Origin: UBA1450 sp964452355
GTDB taxonomy: Bacteria; Patescibacteriota; Microgenomatia; UBA1406; GWC2-37-13
DNA: 64,000 nt
Reading direction: 5' to 3'
Assembly (NCBI GenBank): GCA_964452355.1
Contig: CAYVKV010000008.1
Coordinates: 1 to 64,000 of the forward strand
Position numbers and translations under genes: made by a program. Under the pieces are notes generated by a model. The model ran no database searches. It worked only from the letters and a program-made list of their open reading frames with translations, and was not told where the DNA came from. Each line of letters begins with the position of its first letter. Position 1 is the first letter of the stretch. Below are positions 1 through 7,812 of the stretch, one piece after another.

Positions 1-133
1 CTTTTATCTCTGATCGAGGGTTAGGGGTTCATTAAGTGTCTACTAAATGGGGTACGGATCACCAGATTTTTAAGCATTATTTTATCATGGCTATTTTTTA
101 TATTATTTGTTATTTTAATGTAATTGAATATGT

Positions 134-625
134 ATGGGAAAAAATAATAAACAAGCTACAGATCATCATGACAATGTCATAAGACTCAAGGTTGAATCAG
201 AAAAAATTATCGACGACTTTAAATATACTAGGGACAAAGTTGAGCGAGAGATTCTTTACTTGAAAACCTCTCGGAATAGAGTAGTGGACATAAAGATCAG
301 TAATTACGATAAAATTATTGATTTGGAAATATTTCTTCTCAAGGTTTTTATTCCTATTTTGAGTATTTCTTTTGCTGCAGGAGTAAATATTATTGGAATA
401 GATACTTACGGCTTAAAATGGATATGTGTTTCGATTCTCATCTTAGTTGGATTCTTTATAGTCATTACTTTTATATTTCGGAAAAAAATTGTTGATTCTG
501 AACAAAAAAATTATGAACGAGAATGCGATTTAATAAGAAAAGCGCATAATAGTAATTTTAAAAATTTAGAAACTCGTATTGAGAAAATATTGACAAATAA
601 AACTTTAAGTTTTTTGGAGGATTAA
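134..625 (+). CDS. Hypothetical two-TM membrane protein with charged flanks
   Basis: I do not recognise a family for this 163-residue protein. Residues 1-60 are polar and rich in Lys, Glu and Asp with a helical, possibly coiled-coil pattern. Two hydrophobic segments follow at about 67-88 and 96-116, separated by a short turn, and then a charged helical tail with many Lys and Glu. This suggests a hairpin membrane anchor with both ends on the same side, probably cytoplasmic. The gene stands alone: no gene lies within 130 bp upstream, and the repeat-rich non-coding stretch follows. No clear Shine-Dalgarno sequence precedes the ATG. The open frame and membrane pattern support a real gene, but its function is unknown. 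Confidence 0.6.
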   Translation: MGKNNKQATDHHDNVIRLKVESEKIIDDFKYTRDKVEREILYLKTSRNRVVDIKISNYDKIIDLEIFLLKVFIPILSISFAAGVNIIGIDTYGLKWICVSILILVGFFIVITFIFRKKIVDSEQKNYERECDLIRKAHNSNFKNLETRIEKILTNKTLSFLED

Positions 626-658
626 AAAGTTCCAGACTCGAGTGCTCCGCCTTTACCC

Positions 659-691
659 TACAAAGCTCGAAGAGTGAAAGCGAGCTTCGTA
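659..691. repeat. Stem-loop (11-bp arms, one mismatch)
   Basis: The left arm 659-669 and right arm 681-691 are reverse complements except for one A/C mismatch, with an 11-nt loop at 670-680. No T-tract follows on either strand, so it is not a typical intrinsic terminator. Confidence 0.5.
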
Positions 692-1003
692 AAGCTGCAG
701 CGTGACGAAGTCCACATATTGCAGCGTATTGTTACGGCAATATGGCTCTGAGACAGTCTGTGGCGTGTGCTTTATGAGAAAAATGATATATTTTGACCGT
801 AAATGATATAGTATATTCATCTTCATTTTAAAAAAATACCTGTTTTGATCGCTTTCATACCGATTCATTTCAACTGTCACCCCGTTGTCTTGTGAGAATA
901 GTGTTGGAGACTGATTTTGAGTGATAACGGCATTGGAGCGGCAATAATGCCGATCAGAATGCGCTTTAGCGTATATAAATCTCAAGAAGCGGCATTTCTA
1001 GCA

Positions 1004-1026
1004 AATATCGGCATTATGCCGATATT
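1004..1026. repeat. Perfect 11-bp inverted repeat with 1-nt centre
   Basis: AATATCGGCAT (1004-1014) and its exact reverse complement (1016-1026) flank a single T. A shorter copy of the core (CGGCA-4 nt-TGCCG) occurs at 939-952. The near-perfect symmetry suits either an operator for a dimeric protein or a REP-like cruciform. It lies about 50 bp past the stop codon of the LysM gene. Confidence 0.6.
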
Positions 1027-1074
1027 AAGGCTTTGAGACAGTGAAAACTTCGCTTCTCATCATATTTTCTACTT

Positions 1075-1638
1075 TTAATCCCACACCCGTTTCCAAAATA
1101 TACCCAATACTTCTTTGATTTTTATCGGGTTTTTGGTCCCCCCAGGAACTATAAGTATTTGACCAGGAGTTATGAGGAATTCTTTATCATCGCTAAATTC
1201 ATTGAATGGATAGTTCACGATATCATATGGATCAGCCCCATACATCTCTGCAATACTTTCAATTGTTTCTCTGTTTTGAACGGTATGTACAATCCCGGTC
1301 ACCGGTGGAATGCTAATAATCATATTCGGCGTGATTCCGGAATCTGGCATATCTTCATTTGCCCATTCGATAGACTCAACTGAAATATTGAATTTTTCTG
1401 CAATCGACTCAAGGGTATCTCCAAATTGCACCCGGTAGTAAATTGATGTTTCTCTGATCGCCAGATCATCAAGTTCATAGCGAAGATATTTTCCAATATT
1501 TTTCAAATCGGTACGTGCCTTCCAGAGAGAGAATGAAAATATTGCGGCTGCAAGCAAAATCAATAGGGGGAATAGGGCAAGAAAAATAAAATGAAACGAA
1601 TGATGAAGATGTTTCGCATTTCTCTTCTTTTTGTTCAT
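1075..1638 (-). CDS. Membrane-anchored protein with two LysM domains
   Basis: This 187-residue protein is probably a cell-wall binding protein. A basic N-terminus is followed by one transmembrane helix (about 17-38), a short linker, LysM 1 (about 67-111, beginning YYRVQFGDTLESIAEKF) and LysM 2 (about 116-165, beginning HTVQNRETIESIAEMY). Both repeats keep the D/E-T-x-x-x-I-A core and the final I-x-(I/V)-P strand. LysM modules bind GlcNAc-containing glycans such as peptidoglycan. No catalytic domain is present, so the role is anchoring or recognition at the outer face. A TATTAT box (1645-1650) ends 6 nt before the ATG, consistent with a leaderless transcript. Confidence 0.85.
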   Translation of the reverse strand: MNKKKRNAKHLHHSFHFIFLALFPLLILLAAAIFSFSLWKARTDLKNIGKYLRYELDDLAIRETSIYYRVQFGDTLESIAEKFNISVESIEWANEDMPDSGITPNMIISIPPVTGIVHTVQNRETIESIAEMYGADPYDIVNYPFNEFSDDKEFLITPGQILIVPGGTKNPIKIKEVLGIFWKRVWD

Positions 1639-1644
1639 AGAATC

Positions 1645-1650
1645 ATAATA
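1645..1650 (-). promoter_or_regulatory. -10 box of the LysM gene (leaderless type)
   Basis: TATTAT on the minus strand ends 6 nt before the ATG at 1638. An overlapping TATATT at 1647-1652 (8 nt) is the alternative. No Shine-Dalgarno sequence fits between the box and the start. Confidence 0.45.
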
Positions 1651-1681
1651 TACCCTTTATGAGAATAAAATGAGTATATTT

Positions 1682-1706
1682 TACTATATGTAAATGAGAT
1701 ATAGTA
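1682..1706. repeat. 8-bp inverted repeat, 9-nt spacer
   Basis: TACTATAT at 1682-1689 and ATATAGTA at 1699-1706 are exact reverse complements, about 45 bp upstream of the LysM start. This could be an operator; no T-tract suggests termination. Confidence 0.4.
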
Positions 1707-1960
1707 GAGAAGGGCAGAGAATTGAAGGAGTATACTGAATAATATCTGGAAAAGAATACGTGGGAAAGAGAAGATAATTTTTCGAGAAAAAATCAAAAAA
1801 ACACCCCAACCGATAAAAAATGAAATATCAATAACACAAGAGACGACGAACAGTTATTGCGACAATAAAAGAGAACGTAGATGCATAAATAGAGCAATGA
1901 AACAATGAATAAGATATTTTATCTATATGCATATTACATATATTAGTTGAACCAATGGAC

Positions 1961-1968
1961 AGGAGGTG
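1961..1968 (+). promoter_or_regulatory. Strong Shine-Dalgarno site of the DUF5661 gene
   Basis: AGGAGGTG ends 7 nt before the ATG at 1976. Such a full site is rare in this window and fixes the start codon. Confidence 0.85.
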
Positions 1969-1975
1969 AAAAAGA

Positions 1976-2224
1976 ATGAAGACATTTACGACTGATGAAG
2001 CGCGTGCAATTGGAGATAAAATTAATATCGATTGGAATATGTACGATGTTGAAGAATTTCGTATGGGTCTTGAGGTCGAACTTGAACATGGATCACATGA
2101 CCTGCAAACCGATGTTACGGGAGATGATGAGGTAATGACGGGAAAGATTGCACTTGCACATCTCAAAGAAATTCCAGATTATTATACTCGTCTGAAGAAG
2201 ATGGAAGCGGAGGCGGGATCGTAG
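1976..2224 (+). CDS. DUF5661 family protein
   Basis: This 82-residue protein matches my memory of the DUF5661 family, small proteins common in CPR bacteria. It keeps the N-terminal FTTDEARAIGDKINIDW segment, the FRMGLEVELEHG core and the ending KIALAHLKEIPDYYTRLKKM. The acidic and histidine-rich core, with conserved Glu, His and Asp, could bind a metal, but no biochemical function is known to me. No signal peptide or membrane helix is present, so it is cytosolic. It has the strongest Shine-Dalgarno site in the window and lies 15 bp upstream of the helicase gene. Confidence 0.88.
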   Translation: MKTFTTDEARAIGDKINIDWNMYDVEEFRMGLEVELEHGSHDLQTDVTGDDEVMTGKIALAHLKEIPDYYTRLKKMEAEAGS

Positions 2225-2239
2225 TACAATGGTATTCCC

Positions 2240-3406
2240 ATGTTAGCTCTTTCAGATGATCAAACAATTGCAGTCAATACTCTCCTCCATTGGTTTGAAA
2301 AAAATTCGAAAACTAAAAAATATATTTCATTGGGAGGGTATGCGGGAACGGGAAAAACGACCATTATATCGGTGCTTCGAAATAACCTACTTACCATAAA
2401 TAAAAAGCTGAGAGTTGCGTTTGTATCTTATACCGGCAAAGCGACACGTGTTCTTGAGTCACGACTTTCTGAAGGAAATATCATCTTAAAAACCGATTCG
2501 GTAAGTACGATTCATGCTTTGATATATACACCGATTGTCAATAAAAAGGAAGAGATCATTGGGTGGAAAAAGAAAGAAAAGATAGAGTATGACTTGATCA
2601 TTATGGATGAGGCGTCAATGGTAGATGGAATCATTTGGAGTGATTTAATTTCATTCAGTATTCCCATAATTGCAGTTGGTGATCATGGGCAACTTCCTCC
2701 GATTCAGGGTAATTTTAGCCTTATGGCAAAGCCCGAACTGATCCTCACCCATATTCATAGGCAGGCGGAAAAAAACCCTATCATTGGACTTTCAATCCAA
2801 GCGAGAGAACATGGATATATTCGTCCGGGAAGCTACAGTCCACTGGTTAAAAAATATACTCCAGCCGATCCGGATTTTCATATGGAGATGCAGGAAGCTC
2901 TTGAAAATTACGATGATGATACCCTTGTTCTTTGTGGGTACAATAGTACGCGAAAGCGACTGAATCGAAGTATTAGAAATTCATTAGGATTTGAGATGGG
3001 CGAGCCAACATCAGGAGATCGAGTGATTTGTTTAAGAAATAATCATGAGCATCAGATATATAACGGAATGCTTGGCACGGTAAATAAAATAAAACCGGTT
3101 GGAGATAATTGGTACGAAGCAGAAATCCAGATGGATGACGCGGATATTTATAACGGGCATATTTCGAGAGAGCAATTTGATAGTGATACGGCCCTCAATT
3201 TTACCGATAAACGGTCAAAGATTATGGCGGGAGATCTTTTTGATTTTGGCTACGCATTGACCGTTCACAAAGCACAAGGTGGTCAGGCAAAGAAAGTGGT
3301 GCTGTTTGAAGAACGATTTAAAAAGATGAGCGATCAACAGTGGAAACGATGGCTGTATACTGCGGTAACGCGAGCAGAAGAAGAGCTTATTATTTTTGGA
3401 ACGTAG
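2240..3406 (+). CDS. RecD/Dda-like superfamily 1 DNA helicase
   Basis: A 388-residue ATP-dependent 5'-3' type SF1 helicase. Visible motifs: Walker A GGYAGTGKTT (about 32-41), motif II IIMDEAS (about 120-126), motif III VGDHGQLPP (about 146-154), and near the C-terminus the UvrD_C_2-type LTVHKAQGGQ segment and a YTAVTRAEEEL motif VI. The order AAA_30 followed by UvrD_C_2 matches stand-alone RecD-like or phage Dda-like helicases rather than the RecBCD subunit. It probably acts in replication-fork repair. A TACAAT box at 2225-2230 lies 9 nt before the ATG, although readthrough from the DUF5661 gene is also possible. Confidence 0.9.
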   Translation: MLALSDDQTIAVNTLLHWFEKNSKTKKYISLGGYAGTGKTTIISVLRNNLLTINKKLRVAFVSYTGKATRVLESRLSEGNIILKTDSVSTIHALIYTPIVNKKEEIIGWKKKEKIEYDLIIMDEASMVDGIIWSDLISFSIPIIAVGDHGQLPPIQGNFSLMAKPELILTHIHRQAEKNPIIGLSIQAREHGYIRPGSYSPLVKKYTPADPDFHMEMQEALENYDDDTLVLCGYNSTRKRLNRSIRNSLGFEMGEPTSGDRVICLRNNHEHQIYNGMLGTVNKIKPVGDNWYEAEIQMDDADIYNGHISREQFDSDTALNFTDKRSKIMAGDLFDFGYALTVHKAQGGQAKKVVLFEERFKKMSDQQWKRWLYTAVTRAEEELIIFGT

Positions 3407-3444
3407 TCTGCCTTAAGTCGCGGTTAAAATCTTCGTCACTTTAG

Positions 3445-3450
3445 TACAAT
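3445..3450 (+). promoter_or_regulatory. -10 box of the 3458 gene (leaderless type)
   Basis: TACAAT ends 7 nt before the ATG at 3458, with no Shine-Dalgarno sequence between. The implied start of transcription falls at or next to the start codon. Confidence 0.5.
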
Positions 3451-3457
3451 AAATAGT

Positions 3458-5533
3458 ATGAAGAGATTGTTGAAAAAGCTTGGAGTATCTGTGGTATTGT
3501 TTGCCCTCCTATCTTCTCAATTTGTTTGGGCGGACCAAGTGGATCTTGATGTAACCGCAGCAGTTCAACCCCAACCCTCTGATGTTACGATCACAATCAG
3601 CGCAGATAAAACCGAAGGATCAGAGATTGATCTTGAAGAAATAGTAACATTCACCATATCGTATCAAGTTCGATCATACACCGGCTTTCCATTGACCGTG
3701 GTCGGTTCATGGGAGCAGGGACTTATTGAAGGAACAGGTACTTATGTTGACGCTTTTGACTATGTATTGGGATCTGCAACAGATGCACATGACAGCACAG
3801 CCCCTGTTATTGATCTATTAAACAGCACAATCACTTGGACAATGTCATCGGTCGCTTATTCGGCGACACCTCACGAGGTTTCTTTTCAGCTTCAGGCAAA
3901 AGATTCGTTCCTTACAACAAATCGAATTATTACGTACACCAATGCTGATGCAACGTATGGATCAGCGTCAGCGCCACAAGAGGATTATCTCCTCTACATA
4001 AATCCTCTCCTTTCAAGTACCCCAACGCCAACAGCTAGCCCAACGCACACCCCAACGCCGATCATAATTGATGGTGAAGGATCAATAATTCCAACCGCAT
4101 CACCAACGCCAGGCCCAACAAATACTCCCACCCCGGGTCCAACCAGTTCACCCACACCAACAGTGACGCCAACACCAGTTATTGTGCCGGATCTGAAGTT
4201 TGAACAGGTGAGAATTAATGATGTAGGAGCTGAAACAGTATTGGCAAGTGTTACGACAAATATTGATTCAGATATTGAAGTTAATTATGGATTGTGCTCA
4301 GGAGGTTCATTTGATGAACAGATTCAATCATCAGAAACTACTCGATATCACGAAATCGAGTTTGAAAATCTTATTCCGGATACAGTGTACTGTTTTCAGA
4401 TAACTGCATCAAATATACTCCTCGGGAAAAAAACTACCAGTGATATATTTACGTTTCGTACGGCTCGTGAAGATATTGGAGTACGCATACATTCGACGTC
4501 AACCCTTTGGCAAAATATTCGTCTGAATTCTCGATCGGTAAAAAACCTTGGCGTTCCGCGAGATGTACCGATTGTGATCACCCTTGATATTGATAATGCA
4601 GAACAACTCTCATTTCTTGAAGGTGAGTTTGTAAATCGATCTGTACTGGGATTGACGACATCGAGCGGTCCTAATGTTCAAAAAGTAGATTTTATTGAAA
4701 TCGCTCCGGGAGTATTTTCTGCAGAAATTATGACGCCGTATCGGGTAGATCAGTATTACTTTACTTTAAAGATAAAAAATGAATTAGGAGGATTTACAAA
4801 ACGAGTACTTCCCTATTCCTATCAAGTTGCCGATCCGATTAAAATAATTGATCAGGATGGACGACCCATTGAAAATGCTTATCTGAAGATTGAACGCTTT
4901 GAAGAAAGTAGAAAAAAATTTGTAGTTCTCAACGATGCGTTTCCTCAAAGTCCTCTTGCAAAAAGTTTCTTCCAGCCATATTATGCGGATGAAAAAGGGT
5001 ACGTTTTTGTTGCACTGCCGATCGGTAATTATAGAATTACCGCTACCGCAATCGGATATGAACAGGTTACCCAAGAGTTTTATTTAGGAGATGATTTTAT
5101 GAAATTTCCTGAAATATCACTTCGATCGCACTTTTCAATCGCCACAACCATAGAATATATCAGTTTTGCAGTGCTCACGGCATATGAGGTATTTGTAGGA
5201 GATATACGATCTTATTTTTCAACATCACTGTTGCAGGTCGTATTAATGCTCTATGAAGCATTAATGTTTGCATTTGTCATCCTCTATGGAATTGAAAAGT
5301 TTGGCATATTGAGTAAACTTCACTCAAAAGTCGGACGGTTATTTACAAAATTGAGTGACGAATTATTTCATAACATTTTGGGTGTTTGGTCAATTTCAAA
5401 TGTATGTATCACTCTGTTGTTAATTTTTTTTAGAGGTTGGCAACAATCAATGTTTTTTATTCTCATTACGGCAATGGTGGCACTTCTTGATATTTACATC
5501 TCCGTCATTCATGAAAAATTCAAAAAACATTGA
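3458..5533 (+). CDS. Secreted multidomain surface protein with Pro/Thr linker and C-terminal TM anchor
   Basis: 691 residues. A signal peptide (1-25, cleavage near VWA-DQ) precedes a beta-rich domain of the isolated-repeat or cadherin-like sort (about 35-185). A low-complexity linker of TPTP, ASPT and PGPT units follows (about 190-245). Next comes a fibronectin-III-like domain (about 250-335), a further beta region, and a carboxypeptidase-regulatory-like domain (about 460-550) with the D-x-x-G-x-x-I-x-x-A-x-L start and an ADEKGYVFVALPIGNY motif. Three or four membrane helices (about 560-690) end the protein. It is probably displayed outside the cell and anchored by its C-terminus. Pro/Thr linkers of this kind are typical of Microgenomates surface proteins. 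No catalytic motif is visible. Confidence 0.75.
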   Translation: MKRLLKKLGVSVVLFALLSSQFVWADQVDLDVTAAVQPQPSDVTITISADKTEGSEIDLEEIVTFTISYQVRSYTGFPLTVVGSWEQGLIEGTGTYVDAFDYVLGSATDAHDSTAPVIDLLNSTITWTMSSVAYSATPHEVSFQLQAKDSFLTTNRIITYTNADATYGSASAPQEDYLLYINPLLSSTPTPTASPTHTPTPIIIDGEGSIIPTASPTPGPTNTPTPGPTSSPTPTVTPTPVIVPDLKFEQVRINDVGAETVLASVTTNIDSDIEVNYGLCSGGSFDEQIQSSETTRYHEIEFENLIPDTVYCFQITASNILLGKKTTSDIFTFRTAREDIGVRIHSTSTLWQNIRLNSRSVKNLGVPRDVPIVITLDIDNAEQLSFLEGEFVNRSVLGLTTSSGPNVQKVDFIEIAPGVFSAEIMTPYRVDQYYFTLKIKNELGGFTKRVLPYSYQVADPIKIIDQDGRPIENAYLKIERFEESRKKFVVLNDAFPQSPLAKSFFQPYYADEKGYVFVALPIGNYRITATAIGYEQVTQEFYLGDDFMKFPEISLRSHFSIATTIEYISFAVLTAYEVFVGDIRSYFSTSLLQVVLMLYEALMFAFVILYGIEKFGILSKLHSKVGRLFTKLSDELFHNILGVWSISNVCITLLLIFFRGWQQSMFFILITAMVALLDIYISVIHEKFKKH

Positions 5534-6365
5534 AGAATATAAGCGAGTCATTTGGAGCTATTATCAATCACACAAACGTGCGATGCCTTGGCGCCCCCCT
5601 CAGTTGCCAATTCAGAAGAATGGAACGCTCGATGCGTATGCAATCTTTATCTCTGAAGTGATGCTTCAACAAACGCAAGTGTCTCGGGTCATGGCAAAGT
5701 ACCCACCATTTATTCAAGCGTTTCCTTCATTTGAAAAGCTTGCAAACACACCGCTTTCTGATGTTCTTCTGATCTGGCAAGGGATGGGGTACAATCGACG
5801 AGCAAAATTTCTTAAATCCTCTGCGGAAATGGTGATGAGTGTATTCGATGGAACGCTGCCGAATGAAGCGTCTCTTCTTGAACAACTGCCGGGAATTGGA
5901 CCGGCAACCGCCCGCTCTATCGTGACGTTCACATACAACAAGCCTGAATTATTTATTGAAACAAATATCAGGCGCGTGATGATTCATCATTTTTTTTCAG
6001 ACAGTGAAGGTGTTGATGATCGTGATATCATTCCTTATATCGAACAGATAATTGATAAAAAAAATCCTCGTGAATGGTATTATGCACTGATGGATTATGG
6101 GACGTGGCTTGCAAAGGAAGTCATAAATCCTAATCGAAAAAGCAAGCATTATGCAAAACAATCGAAGTTTGAAGGATCAAATAGACAGATTCGTGGAGAG
6201 ATTCTGAGATTAGTACTCTCAAATGGCACCATACAAAAAGGTTCATTTTCTGAACTTTTTTCTTTTGATCAAAAGCGAATCTATGCAATTTTGGATGAGT
6301 TGGTGGGAGAGCGAATGATTTTTCAAAAGAATGATACGTATTCGGTTGATGAGGAAAAATTATAA
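5511..6365 (+). CDS. MutY-like HhH-GPD DNA glycosylase lacking the Fe-S cluster
   Basis: 284 residues from the ATG; a TTG at 5487 would add eight residues. The catalytic core resembles adenine glycosylase MutY: a RAMPWRPP segment, SEVMLQQTQV with the catalytic Glu, GMGYNRRA, and the helix-hairpin-helix LPGIGPATARS. The usual L-D-G-N-V segment carrying the catalytic Asp reads I-E-T-N-I, an apparent Asp-to-Glu change. The four-cysteine Fe-S loop after MDYGTWLAK is absent (no Cys there), and the Nudix-like C-domain is replaced by about 60 residues that look like a winged helix. The start overlaps the upstream gene by 23 bp. It may act on A:oxoG or another mismatch; substrate is uncertain. Confidence 0.78.
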   Translation: MKNSKNIEEYKRVIWSYYQSHKRAMPWRPPQLPIQKNGTLDAYAIFISEVMLQQTQVSRVMAKYPPFIQAFPSFEKLANTPLSDVLLIWQGMGYNRRAKFLKSSAEMVMSVFDGTLPNEASLLEQLPGIGPATARSIVTFTYNKPELFIETNIRRVMIHHFFSDSEGVDDRDIIPYIEQIIDKKNPREWYYALMDYGTWLAKEVINPNRKSKHYAKQSKFEGSNRQIRGEILRLVLSNGTIQKGSFSELFSFDQKRIYAILDELVGERMIFQKNDTYSVDEEKL

Positions 6366-6379
6366 AAATAATAAATACA

Positions 6380-7042
6380 ATGACGGAAGATACGAGAAAA
6401 AAACGTGCAACAGTGGTCGTGAGTACTTTGAAACGGTTGTATCCAACGATCAAGCCATCCTTAAACTCTTCAAACACATTTGAATTTTTAGTTGCGGTTA
6501 TTTTGTCGGCACAATGCACGGATGCACGAGTGAATATTGTGACCAAAAATTTATTTCAAAAATACAGAACAGTTGAGGACTATGTAAATGCTCCAATCGT
6601 GGAGTTTGAACAAGATGTTCGGTCGACTGGATTTTATCGAAACAAGGCAAAAAACATTTTGGCAACTTCAAAGATTATTCATGAAAAATATGGTGATATT
6701 GTCCCAAAGACGATGAATGAAATGCTTGAGCTACCAGGTGTAGCGCGCAAGACCGCAAACGTGGTATTGGGGTATAAATATGGGGTTGTGGAGGGGGTGG
6801 CGGTTGATACTCATGTGCGTAGATTGAGCAATCTCTACGGTCTCACGACCCAACAAAATCCGGATAAAATCGAAAAAGATCTGATGAAATCGCTTCCGCG
6901 GCGCGAATGGATAGAATTCACCATGCGGATGGTTGCGTATGGCAGAGAGTATTGCCCTGCAAAAAAGCACGATCATAAAAACTGTCCGATATGTGTTGCT
7001 CTTACAAAAGAGAAATTAATCCCAGAAGACCGATTGCAATAA
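6380..7042 (+). CDS. nth: Endonuclease III (DNA glycosylase/AP lyase)
   Basis: A 220-residue base-excision enzyme that removes oxidised pyrimidines and cleaves AP sites. The N-terminal core has FLVAVILSAQCTDARVN. The hairpin LPGVARKTANVV carries the catalytic Lys, and GVAVDTHVRRLSNL carries the catalytic Asp. The C-terminal cluster region reads C-x9-C-x2-C and then ends without the fourth Cys, whereas the family pattern is C-x6-C-x2-C-x5-C, so the 4Fe-4S cluster is probably altered or lost. It lies 14 bp downstream of the MutY-like gene and the two are probably co-transcribed. Its last 41 bp overlap a small antisense ORF. Confidence 0.9.
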   Translation: MTEDTRKKRATVVVSTLKRLYPTIKPSLNSSNTFEFLVAVILSAQCTDARVNIVTKNLFQKYRTVEDYVNAPIVEFEQDVRSTGFYRNKAKNILATSKIIHEKYGDIVPKTMNEMLELPGVARKTANVVLGYKYGVVEGVAVDTHVRRLSNLYGLTTQQNPDKIEKDLMKSLPRREWIEFTMRMVAYGREYCPAKKHDHKNCPICVALTKEKLIPEDRLQ

Positions 7043-7118
7043 GTCCGTATTTTGCGACTTTTTTAAGAGGTTCTTTCTCAATAATTCCAAGAAATTTGCT
7101 GGATTCTTTGTTTGACAT
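7002..7118 (-). CDS. Possible 38-residue single-TM small protein
   Basis: An ATG at 7118 opens a 38-codon frame ending in TAA. The N-terminal half is charged (MSNKESSKFLGIIEKEP, then a Lys-rich turn) and the C-terminal half is a hydrophobic helix (YGLIAIGLLGLISLL), the composition of a small membrane protein. It lies 15 bp downstream of the phosphoesterase stop codon on the same strand, so it could be the last gene of that operon. Its 3' end overlaps nth by 41 bp antisense. No homologue is known to me and no Shine-Dalgarno sequence is visible. It is too short to be certain. Confidence 0.4.
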   Translation of the reverse strand: MSNKESSKFLGIIEKEPLKKVAKYGLIAIGLLGLISLL

Positions 7119-7133
7119 GTGGATTTTAATGTA

Positions 7134-7796
7134 TTAACGATCGTACCTCTCCTTAATTATCTCAATATTCCCATCATTTATGAGTACGTATTGAGCTAAG
7201 CCATGACACATAATTCCTGAGTTAATAAATTTGATTGATAGATCGACTTCGGGACTATGGGTATGGCCAAAAATGAAATAGGATCCATCTGAATTTTGGC
7301 TAATATGTTTTTTAAGCTGTGCATTATTTATTCTCAGAAGCTTTTGGTATTTATGCCCTGAAATACGAACAAAAAAATGTTCTGTAAACCGAATCAATCT
7401 TGAGATCCTTCGGAAAGAGGGAGATGTTGTGTCAATAGTATTGAATTCTGTTGGAAAAAATCGCTGACCGTGTTCTATGGTAAATTTTTTCCCATTTTCA
7501 ATAAAGGTATGGGACAGCGATTGTATGTCAGAAAAATGTTTGATTCGATCAAGGTCATTCAGACGTTGTGAATCGTGATTGCCGAAAATATATACAGACT
7601 TTTTTTCCTTGAGAAGAGGAAAAAGTTTACTCCATTTTGAGTTAAAAAATTGGTCAAAAGAAACAATGAATCCATCCCAAAAATCGCCATTTATAATCAC
7701 CTGATCTGAAGAAGATATTATGCGGTGAAGATAGTTATATTTTTTTTCATCAAACTGCTGCGTGAGATGCGAATCAGAAAAAATGAGCGTTTTCAT
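7134..7796 (-). CDS. Calcineurin-like metallophosphoesterase (LpxH/YfcE-like)
   Basis: 220 residues with the metal-binding signature of the family: FSDSHL at the N-terminus (D-x-H), NGDFWDGF (G-D), FGNHDSQRL (G-N-H-D), EHGQRFF and FGHTHSPE (G-H-x-H). These residues coordinate two metal ions that hydrolyse phosphoesters. The layout resembles UDP-2,3-diacylglucosamine hydrolases and related phosphoesterases, but CPR bacteria normally lack lipid A, so the substrate is probably a nucleotide or another phosphodiester. The start lies 17 bp after the fusA stop codon, so it may be transcribed as the tail of the ribosomal operon. Confidence 0.85.
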   Translation of the reverse strand: MKTLIFSDSHLTQQFDEKKYNYLHRIISSSDQVIINGDFWDGFIVSFDQFFNSKWSKLFPLLKEKKSVYIFGNHDSQRLNDLDRIKHFSDIQSLSHTFIENGKKFTIEHGQRFFPTEFNTIDTTSPSFRRISRLIRFTEHFFVRISGHKYQKLLRINNAQLKKHISQNSDGSYFIFGHTHSPEVDLSIKFINSGIMCHGLAQYVLINDGNIEIIKERYDR

Positions 7797-7812
7797 TTGA
7801 TTGCAAAGGTGA

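Larger units (their letters stand above)
626..1074. other. Non-coding, hairpin- and repeat-rich intergenic stretch
   Basis: About 450 bp without a convincing gene. It holds a stem-loop at 659-691, repeated CGGCA/TGCCG cores (about 928, 939-952, 989 and 1004-1026, the last a long palindrome), and a 14-bp direct repeat with one mismatch at 744-757 and 1029-1042. A 110-codon minus-strand open frame (653-985) runs through these repeats, has a low-complexity, Ser/Tyr/Arg-rich translation and resembles no family, so I do not call it. The stretch could be a decayed mobile element or REP-like repeat cluster; this is inference. Confidence 0.5.
1639..1975. other. Intergenic region with divergent promoters
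   Basis: 337 bp between the divergent LysM and DUF5661 genes. It holds the LysM -10 box next to 1638, an 8-bp inverted repeat at 1682-1706, and an AT-rich segment (about 1915-1945) with ATATGCATAT and TATATT-like sequences that probably carries the DUF5661 promoter. I see no ORF or RNA gene here. Confidence 0.5.

Noticed and set aside
24..66. Sequence near the left end resembling an insertion-sequence terminus
   Set aside because: It looks like a transposon end from memory only. There is no transposase or second terminal repeat in the window.
653..985. 110-codon minus-strand ORF
   Set aside because: It runs through palindromes and repeats, has an odd composition and no family resemblance or start signal, so it is treated as non-coding.
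1828..2166. 112-codon minus-strand ORF
   Set aside because: It is antisense to the well-supported DUF5661 gene with its strong ribosome binding site.
4015..4190. Repeat-like CCAACGCC units
   Set aside because: They encode the Pro/Thr linker of a secreted protein; repetition follows from the protein composition and not from a separate DNA element.
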